From: Streptomyces sp. PT12
Lineage (GTDB): Bacteria; Actinomycetota; Actinomycetes; Streptomycetales; Streptomycetaceae
DNA length: 64,000 nt
Direction of reading: 5' to 3'
Assembly: GCF_003311645.1 (NCBI RefSeq)
Contig: NZ_QEST01000163.1
Coordinates: 34,895-98,894, forward strand
A program made the position numbers and the translations under genes. Position 1 is the first letter of the stretch; the number at the start of each line of letters is the position of its first letter. Shown here one piece after another: positions 8,590 through 16,581 of this stretch. Below the pieces are notes generated by a model that was given only the letters and a program-made list of their open reading frames with translations, searched no databases and was not told the origin of the DNA.

Positions 8590-9447
8590 ATGGAACGTGA
8601 CCAGCTCGCCGACTTCCTGCGCCGCCGACGCGCGGCGATCCGCCCGGCCGAGGTGGGCCTCGCCGACGGGCCCCGCCGCCGCACGGCCGGCCTGCGCCGT
8701 GAGGAGGTGGCGATGCTCGCGGGCATGTCCGTGGACTACGTCGTGCGCCTCGAACAGGGCCGCAGCAGCCAGCCCTCCACCCAGCTGCTCGGCGCGCTGG
8801 CCCGGGCGCTGCGGCTCTCCGACGACGAGCGCGACCACCTGTTCCACCTGGCCGGGCACCGGCCCCCGCCCGCCGAGGCGGTGGCCCGCGTGGCGCGCGC
8901 CGGTCTGATCCGCATGCTCGACCTGCTCGGGGACACCCCTGCCCTGGTGCTGTCGGACCTGGGCGAGATCCTCGCCAAGAACCGCACGGCCGTCCTGCTG
9001 ACGGGCGACCACACCCGCTTCTCCGGCGACCGGCGCTACACGGCGTTCCGCTGGTTCACCGATCCGGCCGCCCGCGCCATCGGCCCGCCCGACGAGCACG
9101 AACGCCACGCGCGCCAGCTCGTGGCCGACCTGCGCGCGGCCGCCGGGCGCCGCTCGGGTGACCCCACGGTCACCGGACTCGTCGAACGCCTGCGGGCCGC
9201 GAGCGCCGACTTCCGCCGCCTCTGGGCCGAACACGAGGTGGAGGTCCGCCGCGCCGACCGCAAGACGTTCCTGCACCCACGGGTGGGCCGCGTGCTGGTG
9301 GACTGCGAGACCCTGGTCACCCCGGACCAGCGCCAGCACCTGCTGGTCCTCACCCCGGCGAACGCGGAGGCCCGCGAACGCCTTGAGCTGCTACGGGTGC
9401 TCGGCACGGAGGAGTTCCCTGCGGGGGACGCCCCCAGGGCGGGGTAG
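8590..9447 (+). CDS. XRE-family regulator (MmyB-like)
   Basis: A 285-residue protein. The N-terminal helix-turn-helix (LADFLRRRRAAI to REEVAMLAGMSVDYVVRLEQGR, residues 5-57) is followed by a PAS-like MmyB ligand-binding domain that contains ALVLSDLGEILAKN and a YTAFRWF segment. This architecture is abundant in Streptomyces and usually controls a divergently transcribed oxidoreductase gene, here the aldo/keto reductase. The start at ATG 8590 follows GAGGGA and places the HTH at the N terminus. The ligand is unknown; MmyB-type proteins can bind fatty acids. Confidence 0.88.
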   Translation: MERDQLADFLRRRRAAIRPAEVGLADGPRRRTAGLRREEVAMLAGMSVDYVVRLEQGRSSQPSTQLLGALARALRLSDDERDHLFHLAGHRPPPAEAVARVARAGLIRMLDLLGDTPALVLSDLGEILAKNRTAVLLTGDHTRFSGDRRYTAFRWFTDPAARAIGPPDEHERHARQLVADLRAAAGRRSGDPTVTGLVERLRAASADFRRLWAEHEVEVRRADRKTFLHPRVGRVLVDCETLVTPDQRQHLLVLTPANAEARERLELLRVLGTEEFPAGDAPRAG

Positions 9448-9462
9448 CGACGGGCGTCGCCC

Positions 9463-9744
9463 TCAGCCGTGTGGGCGGCCCTCGGCGCAGCCGGTGCACC
9501 ACGCCGCCCGTCCCCTCTGCCTCAAGGCGCGCTCGGCGTTCTGCGTCGGCACGACGCTGAGTTCGCGGTGCCAAGGGCAGGCGATGGCCCACCGGGTCGC
9601 GGCGCCCTCGCCCTGTCGTATGACGATGTGCGGATCCCCGCTGTTGCTGTGGTCGTAGGCGATGTCCCATCCTGGGATGCGCGAGGGCCCCTCCGGGACC
9701 TTGCGCCGACGGCCATCGCTCTCGACTCGCGTCTCCACGGTCAT
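9463..9744 (-). CDS. Small putative zinc-ribbon protein
   Basis: A 93-residue protein with two possible metal half-sites: CPWHRE near residue 56 and WCTGC near residue 82. The N-terminal part (GWDIAYDHSNSGDPHIVIRQG) has the look of a small beta fold. I do not recognise a named family. It begins only 10 bp from the left end of the MITE at 9754-9932, so its original promoter region is replaced by, or lies in, the element; expression is uncertain. It is convergent with the XRE gene (16-bp gap). Confidence 0.55.
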   Translation of the reverse strand: MTVETRVESDGRRRKVPEGPSRIPGWDIAYDHSNSGDPHIVIRQGEGAATRWAIACPWHRELSVVPTQNAERALRQRGRAAWCTGCAEGRPHG

Positions 9745-9753
9745 GCCCGCACT

Positions 9754-9932
9754 CTAGGCCCTGTTGTGAAAGTCCCGCCTGCCCCGCGACGCCTGGCACG
9801 CACACTCGCTGCGTTGCCGAATCACCCAAGTGCGCCCAGCACGAGGGCGATCCGGCGCCTTGCGATCGCACGCACCAGACGCCACAGGGCACGTCCTTCG
9901 GGCGACGGCGCTACTTTCACAACAGGACCTAG
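9754..9932. mobile_element. MITE-like element A (179 bp)
   Basis: Terminal inverted repeats of 20 bp, CTAGGCCCTGTTGTGAAAGT at 9754-9773 and its reverse complement at 9913-9932, with one mismatch. Both ends read CTAG, which could be a 4-bp target duplication of the YTAR kind made by IS5-family elements. It contains no transposase. The centre (about 9803-9870, including GCTGCGTTGCCGAATC and ATCCGGCGCCTTGCGAT) is nearly identical to the centre of the element at 45658, though the ends differ. Confidence 0.8.
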
Positions 9933-10071
9933 CCCCCGTCGGCCGAGGACCTTCTGACACGAAGTGCGCCGCCTCGGAGGCGGCGAGGCGACGGGCGTCG
10001 CCCAACTCCGCTGCCGCGCGCGCCGCGTGGGATCATCGGTGTGTCGCGTCACCCCGGACACCAGGAAACGC

Positions 10072-10665
10072 ATGGCAACGCTTCATCTCGTGACCGGCGC
10101 CCCGGGCTCGGGGAAGTCCACCGTGCTTCCGCACCTCGCGGAACACCCCTTCGCCGCCGCCGACTTCGACGAGCTGCTCGACGCCGACGGCAGTCTCATG
10201 GGCACGGTCGTCGCCCGGCCGTCGGCGAGCCCACTCTGGCCCGCCTACAACCGCCTGTGGGTGAGGATCATCGGCATGATGCTGCGGGGCGGCGGGCCCG
10301 TGCTGGTCACATGTCCCCTGACCCCGGACGAGTGGGCCGCCGCCGCGGCGGGCGCCGGGGACGCTCCACCGGTCGCCTGGGCGCGCCTCGACTGCGACGA
10401 CGCGGACCGGCGTGCGCGCCTCGCCGCCCGCGGCTGGGGCCCCGATCGGGTCGTTGACGCGATCGAGGACGCCCACGCGCTCCGCCGCCTTGTCGACCGG
10501 GAGTTCACCACGAGCGGCCGCGGCGCGGCGGAGGTCGCGGCCGACCTGGCCGCGTGGGTGGCCACGGCCAAGGAGCCCCGGTCCCGGCACGTCGAGCGGG
10601 CGCGCCGATGGGGCGCCGTCGAGGACGCCGAGGCGTCGCACACACAGGAGAAGCGCCACCGCTGA
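10072..10665 (+). CDS. P-loop kinase-like ATPase
   Basis: A 197-residue protein with a Walker A motif GAPGSGKST at residues 8-16 and a short nucleoside-kinase-like core (ADFDELLDADGS; ARLDCDDADRRARLAARGW, an LID-like Arg-rich segment). It resembles small AAA_33/shikimate-kinase-type enzymes common near Streptomyces accessory genes, substrate unknown. ATG 10072 follows AGGAAA. It is convergent with the last YcaO gene of the RiPP operon (80-bp gap). A role in the RiPP pathway cannot be excluded but is not suggested by the sequence. Confidence 0.7.
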   Translation: MATLHLVTGAPGSGKSTVLPHLAEHPFAAADFDELLDADGSLMGTVVARPSASPLWPAYNRLWVRIIGMMLRGGGPVLVTCPLTPDEWAAAAAGAGDAPPVAWARLDCDDADRRARLAARGWGPDRVVDAIEDAHALRRLVDREFTTSGRGAAEVAADLAAWVATAKEPRSRHVERARRWGAVEDAEASHTQEKRHR

Positions 10666-10744
10666 GGTCGCCGTCCGACGCGTCGGGCCCGGTCCGACTG
10701 CTCAACGAGCCCACGCAGCGGTCGGCTTCCCCCATCCCCACGCC

Positions 10745-12643
10745 TCAGGGGAACGGGTGGGGCGCCGGGGTGAACTTTCCTCGTTCCGCCGCCAGTCGGC
10801 CGAGGCGGGGCATCCGCAGGGCGCGCTGGCGGCGCCAGCCGAAGTCCAGGGGGAGAAGCCCAGGGGACAGGGTGGCGACCGTGTGGAGGCCGAGCTCCCG
10901 CTGCTCGGGAGTCGTCTGGTCCACCACGACCGTGTCATGGCCCGCCGCCGCCAACGCCTCGACCACGCACCGCAGATCGTCCCTCAGGTCGAGCGTGGCG
11001 GGCCTGGCGCGGATCCAGTCGGCGAACGCCTCGGCGATCGGCACCGCGGGGCCCGCGTCAAGGAAGGGCGCCGCGTAACGGGCCATGCGGGGCAGCCCGT
11101 ACAGCTGGGCGTGGTCGGTCAGCTGGCGGACCAGCCCGAAGTCCTCGGCCATCGCGTCGAGTTCGGCGCGCCGGGCCGCCACCTGGAACGGCAGGTGCGG
11201 GATGTAGGTGAGCACTTCGCTCAGCGCGTCGGCCACCGCGCGCGCCGGGTCGAAGCCCGCCGCGGCACCGAACGACAGCAGCCCGGGGCCGCCGTCCCGC
11301 CGCACCGCGAGCCCCGTGACCACGGGGATGGGCAGGTCGCTCCTGGTGTCGAACGCGTGCACGTCGTAGCCGAGCAGCGCGGCGCGGTCGAGCATGCCGC
11401 GCACCCCAGGGTCGGTCGTGGACGCCAGGTCGAGGCGGGTCGGCGGGCGGCGCCCGTACCAGGTGAGCAGGAACGCGTCGCGCTCGATCAGCTCAAGCAG
11501 CCCGAACAGCGCGGCCTCCACCGGACTCCCGCCCGTGGCACAGCCGTTGGAGCACTCGAAGACGAAGTTGTCCGCCGCGACGCCCGCGCTGTAGTGCACC
11601 AGCCTGGCCGGGACGAGCACGGGCCGCCCCTCGCGCAGCGAGCGCCCCCAGAACCACGGGATCTCCCGGTCCGGGTCGAACGGGTCGACCATCGGGTCGT
11701 CGCGGTAGGTCTCGGGGGCGTAGAAGCCGCACGTGGCCGGGTCGAGCACCGCGTCGCGGCCCTCGCGCGCCACCAGCGCGTGGAACGATCCGCTCACCGG
11801 GAGCAGCCCGCGCCTGGCGTGGGTGCCCGCGTAGCGCTCAAGGCCCTCGAGGAACGCCAGGGTGCGGCTGGCCGCGTACCGGTCGGCCTGCCCGCTCCAG
11901 GTCACATCGGTCAACCCGGCATAGCCCCGTACGAAGTTGCTGCCGGAGACCGGGGCGGTGGTGGTGGACGCGGGGTTGAGGTGGGTGCGGGCGCCCAGCG
12001 CGCCGCACACCGGGTTGGCCAGCGCCGCCTCGGGCAGCGGATAGGAGGCGGCGGGCCGTGAACGGTAGCGGCCCGCCGCCGACTTGGGCACCGCGGCCGT
12101 GGGCCACGAGGCGCGCTCCGCCGTGTCGGGGCGCGGGGTCACACAGTGCGGGCACAGCGGCTCGGGCAGCACGGGGAAGGTCACCAGCGCGAGCGTGCCC
12201 AGGTCCACCCGGGTCACCCTGGCCAACTCGCCCTCGCCGAGCGTCCATTGCCCGATGGCGCGGCAGGCCGCCCACACCGCGTCCACCGCGAACGCGGTCA
12301 GCACCGGCCACACCCCCGCCGCCTCGGGGGCGAACCCGCCCTCAAGCGCCTCGCGTTCGGACCTGGTGCGCAGCCGCTGCCAGCGCATGGCCAGGCATCT
12401 CCCGCACGCGGAGCGGCCGTTGGAGGGGACGCCCCAGGGGCCGATCAGGGCGGCGCGGGCGGTGAGGTGCACCGTGGCGCGCGCGTCGCCGTCAGGGGCG
12501 CCGGGCGCGCCGAGCGCGTCGGCCACGCCGAGCGCCGCCACGCGCGGCGCGGGCCCAGGGCGCCCCGCCGCGCGCCAGCGCCTCTCCAGCTCCGCACCCA
12601 GCGCGGCCGCCACCCCGCGCGCCGGTGCCGCGGCCACCGTCAT
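10745..12643 (-). CDS. YcaO cyclodehydratase, second copy (operon-distal)
   Basis: A 632-residue TOMM YcaO. Two CxxC pairs (C80/C83 and C164/C167) suggest a zinc site in the N-terminal part. ATP-binding motifs follow: LEGLERYAG, then SNGCATGG and LLELIERDAFLLTWYGR. The protein ends in APHPFP, satisfying the C-terminal PxPxP signature of azoline-forming YcaO enzymes. It should use ATP to convert Cys, Ser or Thr of the precursor to azolines with the ThiF/E1-like partner. It is roughly 40% similar by eye to the YcaO at 20975, so the operon holds two paralogues at opposite ends. The ATG overlaps the permease stop (ATGA). No TfuA gene is nearby, so a thioamide role is unlikely. Confidence 0.92.
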   Translation of the reverse strand: MTVAAAPARGVAAALGAELERRWRAAGRPGPAPRVAALGVADALGAPGAPDGDARATVHLTARAALIGPWGVPSNGRSACGRCLAMRWQRLRTRSEREALEGGFAPEAAGVWPVLTAFAVDAVWAACRAIGQWTLGEGELARVTRVDLGTLALVTFPVLPEPLCPHCVTPRPDTAERASWPTAAVPKSAAGRYRSRPAASYPLPEAALANPVCGALGARTHLNPASTTTAPVSGSNFVRGYAGLTDVTWSGQADRYAASRTLAFLEGLERYAGTHARRGLLPVSGSFHALVAREGRDAVLDPATCGFYAPETYRDDPMVDPFDPDREIPWFWGRSLREGRPVLVPARLVHYSAGVAADNFVFECSNGCATGGSPVEAALFGLLELIERDAFLLTWYGRRPPTRLDLASTTDPGVRGMLDRAALLGYDVHAFDTRSDLPIPVVTGLAVRRDGGPGLLSFGAAAGFDPARAVADALSEVLTYIPHLPFQVAARRAELDAMAEDFGLVRQLTDHAQLYGLPRMARYAAPFLDAGPAVPIAEAFADWIRARPATLDLRDDLRCVVEALAAAGHDTVVVDQTTPEQRELGLHTVATLSPGLLPLDFGWRRQRALRMPRLGRLAAERGKFTPAPHPFP

Positions 12644-13395
12644 ACGCGATCGCTCCAGCGGAAGCAGCGCACCGCCACGACCCCGAACACCACGGCGAAC
12701 GCGGCGAGTCCACCCGCCGCCACCCCCAGGTCCCCCAGGTCGCCCGAGCCGGTCAACGCGCCGGAGACGCCGTCGTTGAGGTGCCGCAGCGGCAGGATCC
12801 ACGACAGCGTCCGCATCCACTCGGGCATCGCGTCCAGCGGGTAGAACGACCCCGAGAGGAACGCCATGGGCACCATCAGGCAGTTGGCGACCGCGGCCAC
12901 CGCCTCGGGCGTCGAGGTGAACGAGCCGACGATCGCGCCGAGCGCCAGGAACGCCGTGACGCCGAGCACGAGCAGCGGCACCGCGAGCGGCCAACGCCCC
13001 GACAGGACAAGGCCGAACGCGGGCAGCAGCGCCACCGCCACGAACAGCGCCGCCTGCACGAGACCGATGCCGAGGGCCAGGACGAACCGGGAGCCAAGGA
13101 CGGCCGACAGCGGCGTCGGCGTCATCCGGATGAGCCGCAGGATGTCGTCGCGGCGCCACTGCATGAGGGTGAACGCGACGCCGAACACCGCCGCGTTGGC
13201 CACGCCCCACGACAGCACGCCGGGCGCGATGTAGCTGATGTAGGGGCGGCCGCTCTCCTCCACGTCCTGGCCGCTGAAGATCAGCCCGAAGACCACGAGG
13301 AACAGCAGCGGGAAGGCGAAGGTGAAGAACAGCGTGGTGCGGTCGCGGGTGTAGGCGCGGTAACCCGCCCCGCGCAGCGCGGCGTAGGCGCTCAT
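12640..13395 (-). CDS. ABC-2 type transporter permease
   Basis: A 251-residue integral membrane protein with six predicted helices in ABC-2 arrangement: TTLFFTFAFPLLFLVVFGLIF near residue 20, later LAVPLLVLGVTAFLALGAIVG, and the family segment VANCLMVPMAFLSGSFYP. It pairs with the ATPase encoded just upstream (ATGA overlap at 13392-13395) and overlaps the YcaO downstream in the same way. Probably exports the mature RiPP and gives self-resistance. Confidence 0.9.
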   Translation of the reverse strand: MSAYAALRGAGYRAYTRDRTTLFFTFAFPLLFLVVFGLIFSGQDVEESGRPYISYIAPGVLSWGVANAAVFGVAFTLMQWRRDDILRLIRMTPTPLSAVLGSRFVLALGIGLVQAALFVAVALLPAFGLVLSGRWPLAVPLLVLGVTAFLALGAIVGSFTSTPEAVAAVANCLMVPMAFLSGSFYPLDAMPEWMRTLSWILPLRHLNDGVSGALTGSGDLGDLGVAAGGLAAFAVVFGVVAVRCFRWSDRV

Positions 13396-14342
13396 GCGGT
13401 GGTGCTCCGTTCCGTGAGCGTGAGGTAGACGTCCTCGAGCGTCGCGGTCCGCGTCTGCACGCCGTGCAGGCCCGCGGCCCTCTCGACGGCCGCGAGCAGC
13501 GGCCCGGGGTCCTCGGTCTCGAGCACCACCACGTCCCCTTCGACGCTGGCCCGCGACACGCCCGGCAGGTCCGACGCCTGGGCCAGTGTGAGGCGTTCGG
13601 CGGGGACGAGCAGCCGGGTGGCCGAAGTGGCGCCCGCGATCAGGCGGTTGGGGGAGTCAAGGGCGGAGACCCGGCCGTTGGCCATGATGGCGACGCGGTC
13701 GCACAGCGCCTCGGCCTCGTCCAGGTGGTGGGTGGTGTAGACGATGGTGCGGCCCGCGCCCTTGAGGTCGCGCAGCACCTGCCACAGGGCGCGGCGGGCC
13801 TGCGGGTCGAGGGCGGCCGTCGGCTCGTCGAGGAACAGCAGCTCGGGGCCGTGCACCAGGGCCGAGGCGATGGCCAGCCGCTGGCGCTGCCCGCCCGACA
13901 GGTCCTCGACGCGCGTCCCGGCCTGCTCGGTGAGGCCGACAAGGGCCAACGTCCGGTCCACGGCGGTGGGTTCGGCGCGGTAGAGCGCGGCCACTGTCGC
14001 CAGGTGCTCGCGCGCGGTGAGCCGGACGAAGAACGCCGACGACTGGGTCTGCACCCCGAGGCGCGGCAGCAGCGCCCGGTCGCGCGGCCACGGGCTCGCG
14101 CCCAGGACCGCGACGGTGCCCGAGTCGGCCTCGCGCAGGCCCTCCATGATCTCGATGAGCGTGGTCTTGCCCGCGCCGTTGGGCCCGAGCAGCCCGAAGA
14201 ACTCCCCGCGGGCAATGGTGAACGACACCCCGTCAACCGCACGTGTGGCGCCGTAGTGCTTGCGCACCCCGGTGAGGACGACCGCGGGTGGCGCGTCGTC
14301 GCCCGGGCCTGAAGCGGGGGGCACGGTCGGTTCCTTGGCCAT
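13392..14342 (-). CDS. ABC transporter ATP-binding protein
   Basis: A 316-residue ATPase with Walker A GPNGAGKTT (about residue 57), Q-loop GVQTQSS, signature LSGGQRQRLAIASAL, Walker B LLFLDEP and the H-loop THH. The C-terminal ~80 residues form the extra domain typical of DrrA/CcmA-type antibiotic exporters. ATG 14342 has AGGTGAA a few bases upstream. It lies 83 bp after the protease gene, the largest gap in the operon, filled by an 18-bp tandem repeat. Together with the permease it forms the export system of the cluster. Confidence 0.92.
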   Translation of the reverse strand: MAKEPTVPPASGPGDDAPPAVVLTGVRKHYGATRAVDGVSFTIARGEFFGLLGPNGAGKTTLIEIMEGLREADSGTVAVLGASPWPRDRALLPRLGVQTQSSAFFVRLTAREHLATVAALYRAEPTAVDRTLALVGLTEQAGTRVEDLSGGQRQRLAIASALVHGPELLFLDEPTAALDPQARRALWQVLRDLKGAGRTIVYTTHHLDEAEALCDRVAIMANGRVSALDSPNRLIAGATSATRLLVPAERLTLAQASDLPGVSRASVEGDVVVLETEDPGPLLAAVERAAGLHGVQTRTATLEDVYLTLTERSTTA

Positions 14343-14375
14343 GGGTTCACCTGGTCTTACGGGAGGAGTGGCTTG

Positions 14376-14428
14376 ACGGGCGGGGCGGCGTGAACGGGCG
14401 GGGCGGCGTGACAGGCGGGGCGGCTTCA
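14376..14428. repeat. Tandem 18-bp repeat between protease and ABC ATPase genes
   Basis: ACGGGCGGGGCGGCGTGA at 14376-14393 and again, identical, at 14394-14411, then a diverged third unit to 14428. It fills the only sizeable intergenic gap of the RiPP operon and runs into the protease stop codon. Confidence 0.9.
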
Positions 14429-15538
14429 CGGGGTCAGCAGGGCGGTGGCGAGCAGGACGAGGGCCGTGAGCAGCAGCCCGGCGACGAGCGCCGCGCCCGC
14501 GCCGTACGCGGTGTACGCCACGCGCGCCCGCCGCGGATACGCGGCGGCTGCCGGGTCGCGGCGCAGCGCGAGCGCGAGGTAGCGGCGGCTGGACTCGGCG
14601 AGCCCGGTGGCGCCGAGCGCCTGCCCCACGATGGTGTAGCCGTCGAGCGGCGGCAGCGGGACGAGCATGGCGAGGGCCTGGAGGCTTCCGAGGAAGAGCA
14701 GCCCCGCGAGCGCCTCCCTGGTGGCCCCAGGAGGCGCGGCCAGCCACCAGGCGGTGAACGGCAGAAGGAACAGCAGGTTGGCCATCGCGCCCGCCGCCGC
14801 GACCACGATGCGGTGCCGACGGGTCGAGAGCCAGGGGTAGTTCTCCACGGTGCAGTACATGATGACCACGGGCAGCCGCCAGCGCAGCCCGATCTCCCCC
14901 ACCCGGCCGCCGTGGTGCCGCGCCGCGACGCCGTGCGCCAGCTCGTGCAGCGCCGTCGAGCACCACAGCAGCGTCGCCACGCCCGCGAGCAGCACCGGGT
15001 TGCCGAAGACCCGTTCAACGCCGTCGAGCAGCTCGCCGAGCCGCGCGATCTTGGCGGCCTCGGCGGCGATCACCAGCGCGAGCAGCAGCGCGGGCCAGGG
15101 GCCGCGCAGCAGGAAGCCCGTCGCCCGGTGCAGGCGGGTCGCGGTGGCGTGCGCGTCGGCGACCAGGCGGACGCTGCCCCGCAGGAGGCCATTGTGCGGG
15201 CGCTCCGCCCGCGGCGCCGGTTCCGGGCCGGTCACCGGGCCGCCGCCCGACTCCAACAGGCCGCGGCTGCCGAGGAGGTGGAGCAGGTGCCGCCAGTGGG
15301 CCTCGCCGAGGCGCTTGCCGAACGCGCCCGCGTAGGCGTCGCCGATCTCGGCCAGCGTGCGCGCGCCGTCGAGCCGCGCCATCAGGAAGCCCTCGCGCGG
15401 CCCGACCTCGAACGACCGCCCGTTGACCGGGTCCTTGACCAGGTGCACGGTCTTGGGGCCGCGCAGCAGCGGCTCGCTGAGCAGCACGTCGGGGCGCAGC
15501 CTCGGCCGCTGGCCGGCCAGGGTCTCCATCGCGCTCAC
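14426..15538 (-). CDS. PqqD/RRE-like domain fused to M50 site-2 protease
   Basis: A 370-residue protein. Residues about 10-95 (RPRLRPDVLLSE, then VGPREGFLMARLDGARTLAEI) look like a PqqD-type winged-helix RiPP recognition element and resemble the N terminus of the E1-like protein at 22893. The rest is a multi-helix membrane protein with HELAH at residues 198-202 (zinc and catalytic Glu of M50 proteases) and PLPPLDGYTIVG, the second metal motif with Asp. I infer that the N-terminal domain holds the leader peptide and the intramembrane protease removes it. GTG 15538 overlaps the upstream stop (GTGA); ATG 15529 is the alternative. An RRE on a site-2 protease is an uncommon fusion. Confidence 0.8.
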   Translation of the reverse strand: MSAMETLAGQRPRLRPDVLLSEPLLRGPKTVHLVKDPVNGRSFEVGPREGFLMARLDGARTLAEIGDAYAGAFGKRLGEAHWRHLLHLLGSRGLLESGGGPVTGPEPAPRAERPHNGLLRGSVRLVADAHATATRLHRATGFLLRGPWPALLLALVIAAEAAKIARLGELLDGVERVFGNPVLLAGVATLLWCSTALHELAHGVAARHHGGRVGEIGLRWRLPVVIMYCTVENYPWLSTRRHRIVVAAAGAMANLLFLLPFTAWWLAAPPGATREALAGLLFLGSLQALAMLVPLPPLDGYTIVGQALGATGLAESSRRYLALALRRDPAAAAYPRRARVAYTAYGAGAALVAGLLLTALVLLATALLTP

Positions 15539-16581
15539 CCCCGCGCCGCCGATGGCGACCTGAGGGCGCGGCCCAGCACATGGGCGAGATACGCCTCGTC
15601 CTGGATGGTGGCGTGCAGCCGGTTGTTGGTCATGTGCATATAGGGCGAGAGCAGCCGGACCAGCGCCTCGTGCCGGTCGGTGACGCGCTCGTCGCGCTCG
15701 CCGTCCCACGAGCGGAAGGTGAGGTCGCCCCGGTCGGCCAACGCGACGGCGCGGTCCCGCAGGTTGCCGCAGTGCTCCGCCCAGCGGGCCAGGAAGGCGG
15801 GCAGCCGCGCCCCGCCGGTCCCGCCGCCCGGCGCGGCCGCGTCGCGGATCAGGGCGTGCCAGCGGGCCAGGTCGCCCGCGACCTCGTCGGCCTTGCGCTC
15901 GTACTCGGTCGAGCCGATGAACCCGGTGCCGGGGAACGCCTTGTGCCAGAACGCGTAGTAGCTGTCGAAGTAGTCGGCGAGCGCGTCGTCGTCGGGGACG
16001 AACGCGGCGGCCATCACCAGCATCAACTGCGCGCAGGTGCCGAGCAGTACGGTCCGCAGATGGAGGTTCTTGGTGGCCAGCGCGTCGATGACCAGGTCGC
16101 TGGAGTGCCGGAAGTGCCACTCGGCCAGCGCGACCCCGGCCGGGCCGCCGTACTTGCCGTACTCGGGCTCGTAACGCGTCCAGTGCCGCGAGTTGTTGGG
16201 CATGAGCCGCATGCGGCCTTCGGCGTCCAGGTGGGCGGCGCGCTCGGCCCCGGGGAACTCGATGTCGAACAGCTGGTTGTAGAAGTCGTTGAGGAAGCCC
16301 GTGTCCACCTCGTAGAGCGCGGGCCGCGCGGCCAGGAAGGCGTCGATCGCCTCGTCGGCGCGGCGCCGCACCTCGGGCTCGGCCTCGGGCGTGGCCGCCC
16401 TGAGCCGCAGCCGCACATGGGGGCCTTCGAGCCAGTAGTTGATGAAGAAGTGGTTCGCCAGCAGGCCGTCGGCGGACAGCCCGGCGATCAGCGGGCGCAC
16501 GCAGTGCAGCAGCAGCGGGCGGGGGTTGGCGGCGTAGTGGATGTGGACGGCCTGCCACCCGCCCGCGGGCGTCTTTGTCAC
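15535..16581 (-). CDS. Split-LanB elimination domain (SpaB_C, thiopeptide-type)
   Basis: A 348-residue stand-alone SpaB C-terminal-type protein. Family features: WQAVHIHYAAN at the N terminus, HFFINYWLEGPHVRLRLR, a YEVDTGFLNDFYNQLFD segment and a Tyr/Glu-rich region EPEYGKYGG. In goadsporin and thiopeptide pathways this domain removes glutamate from glutamylated Ser/Thr to give dehydroalanine or dehydrobutyrine; a homologous domain is the 4+2 pyridine synthase. Only one copy exists here, so I assign it to elimination. The start is GTG 16581, overlapping the LanB N-terminal gene stop (GTGA). It acts with the protein encoded at 16578. Confidence 0.85.
   Translation of the reverse strand: MTKTPAGGWQAVHIHYAANPRPLLLHCVRPLIAGLSADGLLANHFFINYWLEGPHVRLRLRAATPEAEPEVRRRADEAIDAFLAARPALYEVDTGFLNDFYNQLFDIEFPGAERAAHLDAEGRMRLMPNNSRHWTRYEPEYGKYGGPAGVALAEWHFRHSSDLVIDALATKNLHLRTVLLGTCAQLMLVMAAAFVPDDDALADYFDSYYAFWHKAFPGTGFIGSTEYERKADEVAGDLARWHALIRDAAAPGGGTGGARLPAFLARWAEHCGNLRDRAVALADRGDLTFRSWDGERDERVTDRHEALVRLLSPYMHMTNNRLHATIQDEAYLAHVLGRALRSPSAARG

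Noticed and set aside
10745-12643. Second YcaO as thioamide-forming enzyme
   Set aside because: The C-terminal PxPxP is intact and there is no TfuA partner, which points to azoline formation.
15535-16581. Assignment as a thiopeptide pyridine synthase
   Set aside because: It is the only SpaB_C-type protein and follows a LanB lacking its elimination domain, so elimination is the simpler role. It is kept as an open question in the findings.
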